Positions 44,265 through 53,423 of a stretch of 64,000 nt of DNA are shown piece by piece; within the stretch, counting starts at the first letter, position 1; each line of letters begins with the position of its first letter. The translations under genes were made by a program, and so were the position numbers. Under the pieces are notes generated by a model. That model was given only the letters and a program-made list of their open reading frames with translations. It was not told the origin of the DNA and searched no databases. Source of the DNA: Sedimentisphaera salicampi (lineage in GTDB: Bacteria > Planctomycetota > Phycisphaerae > Sedimentisphaerales > Sedimentisphaeraceae); the NCBI RefSeq assembly GCF_002117005.1, contig NZ_CP021023.1, forward strand, positions 3,086,995 to 3,150,994, in the 5' to 3' direction.

Positions 44265-45533
44265 ATGAACGTACTTATTATCGGCAGCGGCGGACGCGAA
44301 CACGCAATCGCTTGGAAATTATCACAGAGCAAAAAGCTTACAAAGCTTTATTCAGCCCCGGGCAACCCGGGAATGGCAAAGCTCGGCCCTACAGCCGCGA
44401 TTGATATAAGCGACAATGAAGCTGTGGTAAAATTTGCCGTGGATAAAAACATCGGGCTTGTGGTTGTTGGACCGGAAGACCCGCTCGCTGCAGGCCTCGT
44501 GGATGCCTTGGAAGCTGCGGGAATCAAGGCTTTCGGGCCTTCGAAAGATGCAGCAAGGCTTGAGGCGGATAAAGATTTTTCAAAAAAAATGATGCGTGCG
44601 AATTCCATCCCCACTGCAGAATTCCATTCATTTGAAAACTTTGAAGATGCCAAAGATTATATCGCCACAAGGGATACCGGCCTTGTGGTCAAGGCGTGCG
44701 GCCTTGCCAAAGGCAAAGGAGTTTACGTCTGTGATGAGCCTTCCGAGGCGATAAACGCCGCCGAAGAAATTATGGAGAATAAGATTTTCGGCGAGGCGGG
44801 CGAAAAGATTATCGTAGAGGAAAGGCTCTCCGGTCCGGAGGTTTCTATCCTTGCGATTGTTGACGGAAGGAATATTTACGTTTTGGAAACCAGCCAAGAC
44901 CATAAACCGATAGGTGAAGGCGATACCGGCCCAAACACCGGAGGTATGGGGGCATACAGCCCGGCGAATATCGTGGATGAAAAGCTTATGGATAGAATCA
45001 TAGGCGAAATACTCGTGCCTACGGTGAACGGTTTGAATATGGCCGGCGCCCCGTTCAGGGGCGTTTTGTATGCAGGGCTGATGCTCACGAAGGTCGGCCC
45101 GAAGGTGCTTGAATATAACGTGAGAATGGGAGACCCCGAAACTCAGCCGATCCTGATGAGGCTCAAAACAGACCTGCTGGAGGTTATGCTCGCTGTATGC
45201 GAGGGAAGGCTCGAAAACGTGAATCTACAATGGGATAAGAGGCCGAGCGTGTGCGTGGTGATCTCTTCCGGCGGCTACCCGGGCGAATACGAGAAGGGCA
45301 AAAAGATTACTGGTATCAGCAGGGCAGAGGCGATGGAGGATGTAAAAGTTTTCCATGCGGGCACTAAGATTCAGGACGGAGACCTCGTTACCGCTGGCGG
45401 AAGAGTGCTCGGTGTTACAGCTCTCGGCGAGAATATCGAAGCCGCAAGAGAAAAGGCCTACGCCGCTGCTGAACAGATCAATTTTGAAGGGGCATACTTC
45501 CGAAACGACATCGCAATGAAAGCCCTGAAATAG
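44265..45533 (+). CDS. purD: Phosphoribosylamine--glycine ligase
   Basis: A 422-aa ATP-grasp GAR synthetase, second step of purine synthesis. Motifs are NVLIIGSGGREHAIAWKL at the start, KACGLAKGKGVYVCD, the family signature DHKPIGEGDTGPNTGGMG, and EYNVRMGDPETQPIL with the metal ligands. It is the last gene of the clpX-tyrS-purD run. No other purine gene is nearby. About 70 bases downstream are small inverted repeats (TATAGT-TCTT-ACTATA at 45567-45582) before the restriction island. Confidence 0.97.
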   Translation: MNVLIIGSGGREHAIAWKLSQSKKLTKLYSAPGNPGMAKLGPTAAIDISDNEAVVKFAVDKNIGLVVVGPEDPLAAGLVDALEAAGIKAFGPSKDAARLEADKDFSKKMMRANSIPTAEFHSFENFEDAKDYIATRDTGLVVKACGLAKGKGVYVCDEPSEAINAAEEIMENKIFGEAGEKIIVEERLSGPEVSILAIVDGRNIYVLETSQDHKPIGEGDTGPNTGGMGAYSPANIVDEKLMDRIIGEILVPTVNGLNMAGAPFRGVLYAGLMLTKVGPKVLEYNVRMGDPETQPILMRLKTDLLEVMLAVCEGRLENVNLQWDKRPSVCVVISSGGYPGEYEKGKKITGISRAEAMEDVKVFHAGTKIQDGDLVTAGGRVLGVTALGENIEAAREKAYAAAEQINFEGAYFRNDIAMKALK

Positions 45534-45602
45534 AAACATTCATAAACTGACGCTTGCAGCCTTATTTATAGTTCTTACTATAGTTTGTAGGAGAAGGGGG
45601 TT

Positions 45603-45645
45603 GTATGCTTGTTTTTTTTGCATACCTTAGAATAACTAAGCTTAG
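45603..45645 (+). promoter_or_regulatory. Dyad-rich leader of the restriction-modification operon
   Basis: Two inverted repeats lie just before the ribosome site: GTATGC-N11-GCATAC (45603-45625, with eight T in the loop) and CTTAG-AATAA-CTAAG (45626-45640) followed by another CTTAG. They could be operators for self-control of the island. No controller (C) protein gene is present, so the binding factor is unknown. Confidence 0.4.
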
Positions 45646-45653
45646 GAGAATAT

Positions 45654-46592
45654 ATGGGACATTTAGCCGTTGAAAATTCTAATTTAGAAATTATTAAAAA
45701 AAAAGCTAAGCCTTTTTTGAAGTGGGCTGGAGGAAAAAGGAAACTTGTTCCTGAAATTGAAGCCAGACTCCCAAGTAATTTTAATTCTCTGAATTTTTCA
45801 AAGTATGCTGAACCATTTTTGGGTGGAGGAGCATTTTTTTTTCATCTAGTTCAAGAATATGATTTCATAGAAAAATCAATCTTGGTTGATTCGAATCCTG
45901 ACCTTATAAATTGTTTTGAAGCGATAAAAACAGATTTTAACAAGTTGATTGAATATTTAGAATCAATGAAAAATGAGTATCTTTCATCAGATGAAGAGGG
46001 TAGGCGACATTATTTTTTGAAAATTAGGTCTGAGTATAACAAAGCTAAATTAAATAGTCATTCTACTCTAACCGCAGCTCAAATGCTTTTTTTGAACAGG
46101 ACATGCTTTAACGGTCTCTACAGGCTTAATAAAAAAGGTGAATTTAATGTCCCGCACGGTAAATATAAATCCCCAAGCATTTATGATAAAGAGAATTATA
46201 TGTTAGTTTCCAATTTGTTGCAGAATGCTGAGTTGATTTTAGGAGATTTTCAAGATTGTATCAGCTATCTTGACGAGGAGACTTTGGTTTATTTGGATCC
46301 TCCCTACAGGCCTATTAGCAATACCGCTTCTTTTACCTCTTATTCTAAAGGTTCATTTGCAGAAAAAGATCAGGTTAGACTTGCTGATTTCTGCAGAGAA
46401 TTAGACCAAAAAGGTGTCAAATTCATTTTAAGCAATTCTGATCCCAAAAATGAAGAGCCAAACGATAATTTCTTTGAAAAATATTTTGATCTTTTTAAGA
46501 TTGAAAGGGTTAAGGCAAATAGAGCTATCAATTGTAAGGGCTCTAAAAGAGGAGCTATTAATGAGCTGATAATTACAAATATTGAGGAATGA
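45654..46592 (+). CDS. Dam/DpnM-like DNA adenine methyltransferase
   Basis: A 312-aa class alpha N6-adenine methyltransferase. In order: motif X PFLKWAGGKRKL, motif I EPFLGGGAFFFHL, and motif IV VYLDPPYRP. The region between (FLNRTCFNGLYRLNKKGEFN) is the typical target-recognition stretch of the Dam family. GATC is the usual target of relatives but cannot be read from sequence. It is much more AT-rich than purD upstream. The nuclease gene follows with a 3-base gap or overlap depending on start, so the three genes form one operon. Confidence 0.92.
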   Translation: MGHLAVENSNLEIIKKKAKPFLKWAGGKRKLVPEIEARLPSNFNSLNFSKYAEPFLGGGAFFFHLVQEYDFIEKSILVDSNPDLINCFEAIKTDFNKLIEYLESMKNEYLSSDEEGRRHYFLKIRSEYNKAKLNSHSTLTAAQMLFLNRTCFNGLYRLNKKGEFNVPHGKYKSPSIYDKENYMLVSNLLQNAELILGDFQDCISYLDEETLVYLDPPYRPISNTASFTSYSKGSFAEKDQVRLADFCRELDQKGVKFILSNSDPKNEEPNDNFFEKYFDLFKIERVKANRAINCKGSKRGAINELIITNIEE

Positions 46593-46594
46593 AA

Positions 46595-47362
46595 ATGGCT
46601 AGCAGTGCTGCTTGGAATAAAATTTTTGAAAAGTATAATATATTCTCCCATGATTTCGATAAATCTCCGTTTATAATTAACGCAACAGAAATAAAGACAG
46701 CCTGTCAAGATTTTACTCGAACGACTGATAAAGAAGTTCGAATTTTATGTAAGCAAGACTCCAGAGAATTGAGGCCGCAATGTTTTAAGGATTTAGGACT
46801 TTTTTTGCTTCCTATAAAAAATGGGGAATATGCTATAATGAAGGGGGAAGGGTATATTGATATACCTGAAATTTCAGAAGAAAAAAATGAATATATCTCT
46901 AAACTAGATTTTAAGCTTGAAAGCTCACTTATTGGCAACTCTGAAATGCAACATTTAGATTATGCATATGCCTGTAGTCTTATTAGAACTTTTGCTGAAG
47001 ACGATACATTGGTTCTAACTATCCGTGGTCGAAAGTATACTCCTCGGTTTACTTTTAGAGTTAATAATAAGCCTATAGAAGTTAAAGGAGTTCAAACAGA
47101 AGTAGATGCAGGATATGAAGGACAGGATCAGATTGTATTGATAGAGGCGAAGAATAGTCGTATTACAAATACAATCATAAGGCAGTTGTATTATCCGTTT
47201 AAAAAGTGGACAGAAGAAACTTCTAAGACAGTAACAACTTTATTTTTTGAAAAAGAAAATGATGAATATAAACTTTGGCAATTTGGTTTTGCCGATAAGA
47301 ATGATTATAATAGTATATATTTAATTAAAAGTAGGCGTTACATTATTAAAGATGACCTATAA
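46595..47362 (+). CDS. Predicted type II restriction endonuclease (PD-(D/E)xK type)
   Basis: A 255-aa protein encoded between two methylases. Near residues 170-195 it has a nuclease-like core GYEGQDQIVLIEAKN followed by IIRQLYYPFKKW; the D...ExK arrangement fits PD-(D/E)xK restriction enzymes. The rest has no motif I can name and is not similar to DpnII as far as I recall it. ATG 46595 has GAGG 7 bases upstream; an earlier ATG at 46589 overlaps the dam stop with poor spacing. It overlaps the next methylase by 11 bases. Assignment as the restriction enzyme relies on motif and position. Confidence 0.8.
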   Translation: MASSAAWNKIFEKYNIFSHDFDKSPFIINATEIKTACQDFTRTTDKEVRILCKQDSRELRPQCFKDLGLFLLPIKNGEYAIMKGEGYIDIPEISEEKNEYISKLDFKLESSLIGNSEMQHLDYAYACSLIRTFAEDDTLVLTIRGRKYTPRFTFRVNNKPIEVKGVQTEVDAGYEGQDQIVLIEAKNSRITNTIIRQLYYPFKKWTEETSKTVTTLFFEKENDEYKLWQFGFADKNDYNSIYLIKSRRYIIKDDL

Positions 47363-48140
47363 TAGTGATAAAAATCTTGAAGTTACTACTGTATGGTCTT
47401 TTCCTGAGAGAGGCAGTTGGGCTACTCACAGTTCTAATTTCCGTGGAAATTTTGCCCCTCAAATTCCGAGAAATATTATGGAAATGTTTTCCCAGCCGGG
47501 AGATTATATTTTAGATCCTATGGTTGGCGGAGGTACTACGGCAATTGAAGCCAAAATGCTTGCGAGAAATATTTTGGCTTCAGATATCAATCCTAATTTT
47601 ATAAATAAAGTTAATAATGTTATGGGTTTTGAAGGAGCTAAGGTATATTCTGACTTAAAGGTGGCTGACGCACGTTGTTTGTCTCATATTCCCAACCAAA
47701 GCATAGATTTAGTTATAACTCATCCACCATACTTAAACATAATAAAATATTCTGATGGAAATATTCCGGAGGACTTGTCAAATATTGGTTCATTGCCTAA
47801 ATTTACTGCCCAGATTAGGTTGGTTGCTAAAGAACTTTACAGAGTTTTAAAAGGAGATAAATTTTGTGCCGTGTTAATTGGCGATACAAGAAAAGGCAGG
47901 CATTATGTACCTTTAGCTTTTAATGTAATGCTGGCATTCCTCAAGGAAGACTTTATCTTGAAAGAGGATATTGTTAAAGTGCAGCACAATTGCAAAATGA
48001 CTAACCGTTGGGGATGGAAAGCCAAAAGAGATAAGTTTTACCTCATAATGCACGAGCATCTCTTCGTTTTCAGGAAGCCCAGAGCTGATGAAAATATAAG
48101 CAGACTTAAGCAAAGTACCAAAAATATTTATCAGCAGTAG
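47352..48140 (+). CDS. Second DNA methyltransferase (N4-C/N6-A type)
   Basis: A 262-aa methyltransferase whose motif order is X-I-IV: the SAM-binding block ILDPMVGGGTTAIEAKML near residues 53-70 comes before the catalytic block LVITHPPYLNI near 117-127. Family relatives methylate N4 of cytosine or N6 of adenine. It differs clearly from the Dam-like enzyme at 45654. Two methylases with one nuclease occur in systems with asymmetric targets or in DpnII-like systems where the second enzyme covers single-stranded DNA. It ends 3 bases before the convergent gene at 48144. Confidence 0.88.
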   Translation: MTYNSDKNLEVTTVWSFPERGSWATHSSNFRGNFAPQIPRNIMEMFSQPGDYILDPMVGGGTTAIEAKMLARNILASDINPNFINKVNNVMGFEGAKVYSDLKVADARCLSHIPNQSIDLVITHPPYLNIIKYSDGNIPEDLSNIGSLPKFTAQIRLVAKELYRVLKGDKFCAVLIGDTRKGRHYVPLAFNVMLAFLKEDFILKEDIVKVQHNCKMTNRWGWKAKRDKFYLIMHEHLFVFRKPRADENISRLKQSTKNIYQQ

Positions 48141-48143
48141 GTT

Positions 48144-48377
48144 TTATTCTTCAAGCATATCGCCTATGTATTGAAGTACTTCAGCAAGCTCATATTTATT
48201 GATTTTTCCTCCCATCATAATGGTCATCAAGCTTTTAACCCTCCCCTTGGCCTCCTCAGCCTCGTCAGGGTTGATAGCGAAGTCATAGTCATGGACCGCA
48301 GGAAAATAAATCTCGTTTCTGTTGTCGTCAATTGTTAGTTTAGAAGCTAGTCTCAGCAAATTAGTTGAATCGTTCAT
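48144..48377 (-). CDS. Small acidic protein of unknown function
   Basis: A 77-aa acidic helical protein (MNDSTNLLRLASKL at the start, ending YELAEVLQYIGDMLEE). I do not recognise it. ATG 48377 has GGAG 6 bases upstream, better than TTG 48389. It is convergent with the second methylase with 3 bases between stops, so it may be a passenger of the island or a host gene at its edge. No membrane segment or known motif is seen. Confidence 0.6.
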   Translation of the reverse strand: MNDSTNLLRLASKLTIDDNRNEIYFPAVHDYDFAINPDEAEEAKGRVKSLMTIMMGGKINKYELAEVLQYIGDMLEE

Positions 48378-48575
48378 CTTATTCTCCAAAATTTAAATAT
48401 TTCACTTAATACGTATGATCTTTATACATCCTTTTAGATCTAATTTCAATAACTTTTTTAAATTTTTGTGATTTTTTTTTATATGATAAGCGGTTTATGG
48501 ATAAAATCTTTAGTTTTGTTAGAATTAGTTATTATTTTATTTGCTGATTTAGGTTAATTCCTTGGGAGAATATTG

Positions 48576-49571
48576 ATGTCGGAGAGTCTTGATATATCAG
48601 TGATAGTGCCTGTATTTAATGAACGGGATAACATACAGCCCCTTCATGATCAGATAGCTGCTGCCATGAAAACCGGCAGTGTTGAATACAGCTATGAGAT
48701 AATCTTCGTAAACGATGGAAGCTGGGACGGCACAGCGGAAGTTCTTGCGGGGATATTTCAAAACGATCCAAACGTTACGGTGGTGAATTTCCGCCGTAAT
48801 TTCGGCCAGACAGCTGCGATGCAGGCTGGATTTGAGCGGGCCCGCGGGGAGGTTATAATCCCGATGGACGGCGATCTCCAGAACGACCCCGCAGACATCC
48901 CCGCCCTTATGGAAAAGCTGGATGAAGGCTACGATATCGTGAGCGGCTGGCGAAAATCCCGCAAGGACAGGGCTTTCACCCGCCGGCTCCCTTCAATGCT
49001 CGCCAATTACATTATCCGCAGGATTACCAACGTTGGAATCCACGACTTCGGCTGCACAATGAAGGCATACCGCAGGGAGGTGATAAGCCAAACGAAGCTC
49101 TATGGCGAAACGCACCGCTTCATCCCCGCTGTTGCTCAGTGGCTCGGGGCGAAGGTAGGCGAGATCGTAGTAAACCACCGTCCTCGCAAAGCCGGCAAAA
49201 CGAAATACAACCTCTCACGAACATATAAAGTTGTGCTGGATTTGATTACGGTTTCGTTCATGAACAGCTATTCAACCAAGCCGCTCTATGTTTTCGGCAG
49301 ATTCAGCATATACAGCGGGCTTGCAGCAGGATTTTCTTTTGCCGTTATGGTATACCAGAAGATTGTTAGCGGCTATTCAATAAACCGAAACCCGCTTTTA
49401 ATTCTCGGCACGATCCTGACTATCGCCGCCCTTCAGCTTATAATGATGGGGCTGCTCGCTGAGCTGATGGTTCGAACGTATCACGAATCGCAGAACCGCC
49501 CAACTTACGCCGTACGAAGCATACTTTCCCACAGGGAAGAGCTCAAGACGCAACCTGAACCAAAGCAGTAA
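48576..49571 (+). CDS. Glycosyltransferase family 2, DPMS/ArnC/GtrB-like
   Basis: A 331-aa inverting GT-A transferase that puts a sugar on a polyprenyl phosphate. Motifs are VIVPVFNERDNIQPLHDQI, IIFVNDGSWDGT, the metal-binding IIPMDGDLQNDPADIP, and HDFGCTMKAYRREVI. Two C-terminal hydrophobic segments (about residues 233-257 and 267-292) anchor it in the membrane, as in ArnC and GtrB. ATG 48576 has GGAG 7 bases upstream. The product would be a lipid-linked sugar for envelope glycan modification; the sugar is not predictable. Confidence 0.92.
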   Translation: MSESLDISVIVPVFNERDNIQPLHDQIAAAMKTGSVEYSYEIIFVNDGSWDGTAEVLAGIFQNDPNVTVVNFRRNFGQTAAMQAGFERARGEVIIPMDGDLQNDPADIPALMEKLDEGYDIVSGWRKSRKDRAFTRRLPSMLANYIIRRITNVGIHDFGCTMKAYRREVISQTKLYGETHRFIPAVAQWLGAKVGEIVVNHRPRKAGKTKYNLSRTYKVVLDLITVSFMNSYSTKPLYVFGRFSIYSGLAAGFSFAVMVYQKIVSGYSINRNPLLILGTILTIAALQLIMMGLLAELMVRTYHESQNRPTYAVRSILSHREELKTQPEPKQ

Positions 49572-49592
49572 AGCAGGCGATACAGAATTCGT

Positions 49593-50603
49593 TTATTCGA
49601 AAACTCCCGGGATTTCTGCACCGCAGAGTTCGCATTTGCCTTTAATAACTCCATCCGGATCTGCTGAGAATCCCGAGCGGGAGATTATCAGCTTTCCGCA
49701 GTTGTGGCAGTAGGTGTTAGAATCGAGCATTACATTTCCGGGATATACATACTTCAGCCCCGTATCTCTCGCAATCTCGCAGGCCTTTTGGATTCGTTCA
49801 GGCGTTTGGGCGGGCGTGTCCTTCATCTCTGCACACGGATAGAATGCCGATAGATGCAGTGGAACAAATTCAGATACCTCGCCCGCTATGAATTCCGCTA
49901 TAGAGTGTATTTCCTCGTCGCTGTCGTTCAGCCCGGGTATCAGCAGGGTGGTAAGCTCGATCCAAATGCCGAGATTGAGTGCGAGTTTGATGCTTTCTTT
50001 TACTGGTGCAAGCGTTGCTGAGCAGAAATCACGGTAAAAATCTTCCGTGTTCGCTTTGAGGTCAATGTTTGCCGCATCCAGCCATCCTGACGCCTTCTCC
50101 CAAACCTGCGGCTTCATATAACCGTTAGTAACGAAAACGTTTTTCAGCCCCTTTTCTCTTGCGGCAAGAGCAGTATCTTCAGCAAGCTCATAAAAAATTG
50201 TTGGCTCGGTGTATGTGTATGAAATGCTTTTGCAATTGTGCTTAATTGCGGACTCGGCTATATCTTCAGGGCAAACTTTGCTTGTCCTCTCCAGAAGCTG
50301 CTGGTTTATTTGGCTTATCTGCCAGTTTTGGCAGAATTTGCACCTGAAATTGCACCCGGGAGCGCAAATGGAAAAGCTTGAGGTTGAAGGGAGGAAGTGG
50401 TTCAGGGGTTTCTTTTCAATCTTATCTGCGTTTGCAGAGCAGAGGCAGTGGTAGTTCAGGGTTTTGAGTTCACCGTCTTGATTCTGCCGAACTCCGCAAA
50501 AGCCCACTCCGCCCGGTTTTATTACGCATTCCCGGCTGCACAGCTCACATTTTACAGTGCTCTCTTGCTTTTGATCCCAGAAACGTGCTCTTTCATATTT
50601 CAT
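49593..50603 (-). CDS. amrS: AmmeMemoRadiSam-system radical SAM protein
   Basis: A 336-aa radical SAM enzyme of the AMMECR1/MEMO-linked group, related to pyruvate formate-lyase activases. The cluster motif is CNFRCKFCQNWQIS. N-terminal cysteines (CELCSRECVIKPG, GFCGVRQ) and C-terminal zinc-ribbon-like pairs (CHNCGKL, CELCGAEIPG) match the family. SISYTYTEPTIFYE and TLLIPGLND are also typical. The reaction is unknown. The partner genes AMMECR1 and MEMO are not visible here. It follows the YacP-like gene by 6 bases at the end of the pyr cluster. Confidence 0.9.
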   Translation of the reverse strand: MKYERARFWDQKQESTVKCELCSRECVIKPGGVGFCGVRQNQDGELKTLNYHCLCSANADKIEKKPLNHFLPSTSSFSICAPGCNFRCKFCQNWQISQINQQLLERTSKVCPEDIAESAIKHNCKSISYTYTEPTIFYELAEDTALAAREKGLKNVFVTNGYMKPQVWEKASGWLDAANIDLKANTEDFYRDFCSATLAPVKESIKLALNLGIWIELTTLLIPGLNDSDEEIHSIAEFIAGEVSEFVPLHLSAFYPCAEMKDTPAQTPERIQKACEIARDTGLKYVYPGNVMLDSNTYCHNCGKLIISRSGFSADPDGVIKGKCELCGAEIPGVFE

Positions 50604-50609
50604 AAAGTC

Positions 50610-51110
50610 CTACTCATCAATACCAAAATAATCTAACCACTGATCCACTTCGCAGGGGTCTATGCCTTTGCGTTTGGCTTCCGGCTCTTTTTTCTTGGGC
50701 GGTTTGCGGTTGATATCCTCAACCAGATCAAGCCAGAAATCGTTGCTCAGCTTTATCAAAGCCTTGCTTCGCCTTGCAGCATCTCGCACCTGCCTGTCAT
50801 TAGAAACCACCACAAGGCTTGATGGCCCCGAGTCGTCTTCTATATCCTCCACAAGAAAATCGTCTGCCTCGTAATCTTCGCCCGAAAATAAAACCTCAAC
50901 ATTGCTCAGGCAGTTATAGAAGCTTTTATCAATCGGGCCTGTACCGTCAAAATAAAGCACAGCCCTTTCATTTCGTTTTACAAGATAGCTCTCCAGAGCC
51001 TTGCAAAGCAAATCTGCGGCGTGGTGCACCTCAAAGCCGGCCAGCTGCTCGCCGGAATTTTTCATCGCAAATACAAGGTTATGGCCGTCTATCAAATACC
51101 TCAATATCAA
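50610..51110 (-). CDS. YacP-like NYN-domain RNase
   Basis: A 166-aa protein of the NYN/PIN-like family. The conserved Asp motifs are LIDGHNLV at the start and VVVSNDRQVRDAA near residue 105, with ADDFLVE between them. In Bacillus the relative Rae1/YacP is a ribosome-associated endoribonuclease. The start codon must be TTG at 51110, because the next Met lies after the conserved LIDGHN. That TTG overlaps the pyrC stop (AATTGATA), so translation is coupled. The C-terminal tail is Lys/Pro-rich. Confidence 0.85.
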   Translation of the reverse strand: MILRYLIDGHNLVFAMKNSGEQLAGFEVHHAADLLCKALESYLVKRNERAVLYFDGTGPIDKSFYNCLSNVEVLFSGEDYEADDFLVEDIEDDSGPSSLVVVSNDRQVRDAARRSKALIKLSNDFWLDLVEDINRKPPKKKEPEAKRKGIDPCEVDQWLDYFGIDE

Positions 51111-52420
51111 TTCCTCTCTGAGCTGTATCTAACTTCTCCGCCAACGATAGTACAGCTTACCCTCCCTTTCACATTCCATCCATGGAATGGGCAGTTGCGG
51201 GCTTTCGAAATGAATTTATTTACATCAATCTGCCATTTTTCTTCGGGGTCGAATATTGTTACATCTCCCCATTTACCTTTTGTAAATGAGCCTTTGGTGT
51301 CGTTAATCCCGAGTATTTCAGCAGGCCTGCACGTGAGCATGGCAATAAGCTCAGACCACTCAATTATTCCATCTTCTATCAGAGCCTTCTCAAACAAAGG
51401 TAAAGCGCTCTCAAGCCCGATAATTCCGAAAGGAGCATATAAAAATTCGAGCTCCTTTTCGCTCTGCAGATGCGGGGCGTGGTCGGTTATCAGTGCATCA
51501 ATTACGCCTTCTTTAACCGCTTCTTTTAAGGCTGCAATATCTTCTTCTGTCCTGAGCGGAGGATTCATCTTGTAATTAGTATCGTACTCAGCCACTGTTT
51601 GTTCATTCAGAAGCAGGTGGTGCGGGGTAACCTCGCAGGTAACCGGAATACCTTCCTGTTTGGCTCTTCTGATTATATCAACAGAGCCTTTCGTAGATAT
51701 GTGCTGGGCATGATATTTAGTTTTAATGCTTTTATTGAGCTGTATATCCCGCCAGAGCATAAGCTCTTCAGCCAGAGGGCTCATTCCGGGAAGACCGAGC
51801 AGTGTTGAATTGAAGCCCGCATTTATCACCCCATTCCCCGCAAGCGAATTGTCCTGACAGTGCTGGCTCACAACAAGTCCGAACATACTTGCATATTTCA
51901 GGGCTTTACGCATTACTGAGGCATCCTGCAAGCCAGTGCCGTCGTCGGTAAAGCCAACTGCTCCTGCTCCTGCCATAAGCCCCATTTCTGAAAGCTCCAC
52001 TCCTTTGCGGTCTTTTGTGAGAGCGCCCATCGCGTAAACGTGGGTTTTCCTCGTCTGACGTCCCATTCTGTGCACAAACTCTATGCTCGTTTCGTCCTGA
52101 ATGGTCGGGTCTGTATTCGGCATACAAACCACGGACGTATAACCGCCCGCCACAGCTGCATGTGAGCCGCTTCTGATCGTTTCCTCTTCTTCGTCTCCCG
52201 GTTCGCGGAAGTGTACGTGCATATCGATAAACCCGGGGCAGACAATTTTACCCGAAGCGTCTATCACTTTTTCTTCAGGCAGCTCTTTATGCGGTTTTCC
52301 AACTTCGCAAATCTTGCCTGCCTCAATCAGAACATCGCAAACCGAATCGATCTCATTCAGCGGATCGATGACCCTGCCGTTTTTTATAAGTAGCTCGTTT
52401 GTATTTATTTTATTGCCCAT
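51107..52420 (-). CDS. pyrC: Dihydroorotase
   Basis: A 437-aa class I dihydroorotase, third step of pyrimidine synthesis. The metal motif is FIDMHVHFREPGDEEEE, followed by SVVCMPNTDP, ISTKGSVDIIRRAK, CEVTPHHLLL and ITDHAPH. All usual metal-binding His and Asp positions are present. It starts 33 bases after pyrB, in the order pyrR-pyrB-pyrC. Confidence 0.96.
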   Translation of the reverse strand: MGNKINTNELLIKNGRVIDPLNEIDSVCDVLIEAGKICEVGKPHKELPEEKVIDASGKIVCPGFIDMHVHFREPGDEEEETIRSGSHAAVAGGYTSVVCMPNTDPTIQDETSIEFVHRMGRQTRKTHVYAMGALTKDRKGVELSEMGLMAGAGAVGFTDDGTGLQDASVMRKALKYASMFGLVVSQHCQDNSLAGNGVINAGFNSTLLGLPGMSPLAEELMLWRDIQLNKSIKTKYHAQHISTKGSVDIIRRAKQEGIPVTCEVTPHHLLLNEQTVAEYDTNYKMNPPLRTEEDIAALKEAVKEGVIDALITDHAPHLQSEKELEFLYAPFGIIGLESALPLFEKALIEDGIIEWSELIAMLTCRPAEILGINDTKGSFTKGKWGDVTIFDPEEKWQIDVNKFISKARNCPFHGWNVKGRVSCTIVGGEVRYSSERN

Positions 52421-52453
52421 AAGTTTTCCCGCTGAAGCAAGTTTAGCTTTTGA

Positions 52454-53389
52454 TTATTCCGGTGCTCTGCTCACAAGGAACAAAACCGCCATTCGCACGG
52501 CAATCCCGTTTGTAACCTGTTTTAGGATGAGGCTGTTCGCCCCGTCTGCCACAGAGCTTTCTATTTCCATCCCTCGGTTCATCGGCCCGGGGTGCATCAC
52601 AGCGATATTGTCCTTCGCTCTTTTCATCCGCTGTTCGGTGAGACCGAAGAGCCTTGTGTATTCCCTTTTAGAAGGGAAGGGGTTGCTTGAGAGCCTTTCA
52701 AACTGAACCCGGAGCATATTAACCACATCAAGCGATTCGATAACATCATCAAAACTGTTTGAAACCTTCACCGGCAGATCGCCTATCGGAGGCATCAGCG
52801 TGGGAGGGCCTATCAGCGTTACCTCAGCCCCGAGCTTTGTCATAGCATAGACATTGCTCCTTGCAACTCTCGAATTGGCAATATCGCCCACAATCCCAAT
52901 TTTCAGTCCGTCAAGGCTGCCGAATTTTTCCCTGATTGTGTACACATCAAGAAGGGCCTGAGTGGGGTGTTCATGGAAGCCGTCGCCTGCATTTACTACG
53001 CAGGCATCAATGCTTCTGCTCAAAAGCTTGGGCGTGCCTCCGGCATTGTGCCTTATTACTACTAAATCAACACCCATCGCCTCGAGATTTCTCGCTGTAT
53101 CAAGAAGGGTTTCGCCCTTGCTCAGAGCGCTTGATTTTTTTGTAAATTCTATAACATCTGCGCTCAGCCTTCTGGATGCAAGGGTGAAGCTGTTCCTCGT
53201 TCTCGTGCTGTCTTCAAAGAACATATTAACAACTACCTTACCCCTCAGAACAGGCGTCTTTTTTATGCTCCTTTTATTTACCTCTGCAAAGGATTTTGCA
53301 GTATCCAGGATAAGCTCTATCTCTTCTCTGCTCAATTCCCGCAGACCGAGAAGGTGCTTCCTTGTCCACTCGATTTTTCCTTCTGCCAT
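52454..53389 (-). CDS. pyrB: Aspartate carbamoyltransferase catalytic subunit
   Basis: A 311-aa ATCase chain that joins carbamoyl phosphate and aspartate. The carbamoyl phosphate site is FFEDSTRTRNSF, with GDGFHEHPTQALLD, IVGDIANSRVARSN and MHPGPMNRGMEI. ATG 53389 has GGAG 8 bases upstream and is preferred over TTG 53392. There is no pyrI, as is common outside enterobacteria; active forms may pair with PyrC. Carbamoyl phosphate would come from carBA at 4.1-8.5 kb. Confidence 0.97.
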   Translation of the reverse strand: MAEGKIEWTRKHLLGLRELSREEIELILDTAKSFAEVNKRSIKKTPVLRGKVVVNMFFEDSTRTRNSFTLASRRLSADVIEFTKKSSALSKGETLLDTARNLEAMGVDLVVIRHNAGGTPKLLSRSIDACVVNAGDGFHEHPTQALLDVYTIREKFGSLDGLKIGIVGDIANSRVARSNVYAMTKLGAEVTLIGPPTLMPPIGDLPVKVSNSFDDVIESLDVVNMLRVQFERLSSNPFPSKREYTRLFGLTEQRMKRAKDNIAVMHPGPMNRGMEIESSVADGANSLILKQVTNGIAVRMAVLFLVSRAPE

Positions 53390-53423
53390 CAAACCGCTCC
53401 GGTATTTTTTTCTTTCTCGGTAA

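Noticed and set aside
45567-45584. C-box-like dyad TATAGT-TCTT-ACTATA before the restriction island
   Set aside because: It resembles part of a controller-protein box, but no C-protein gene exists in the island and the spacing is not that of a full C-box. It could equally be a weak hairpin after purD.
46595-47362. Nuclease gene as DpnII
   Set aside because: The gene order and a Dam-like partner suggested DpnII, but the protein does not look like DpnII as recalled, and the conserved nuclease core is differently placed.
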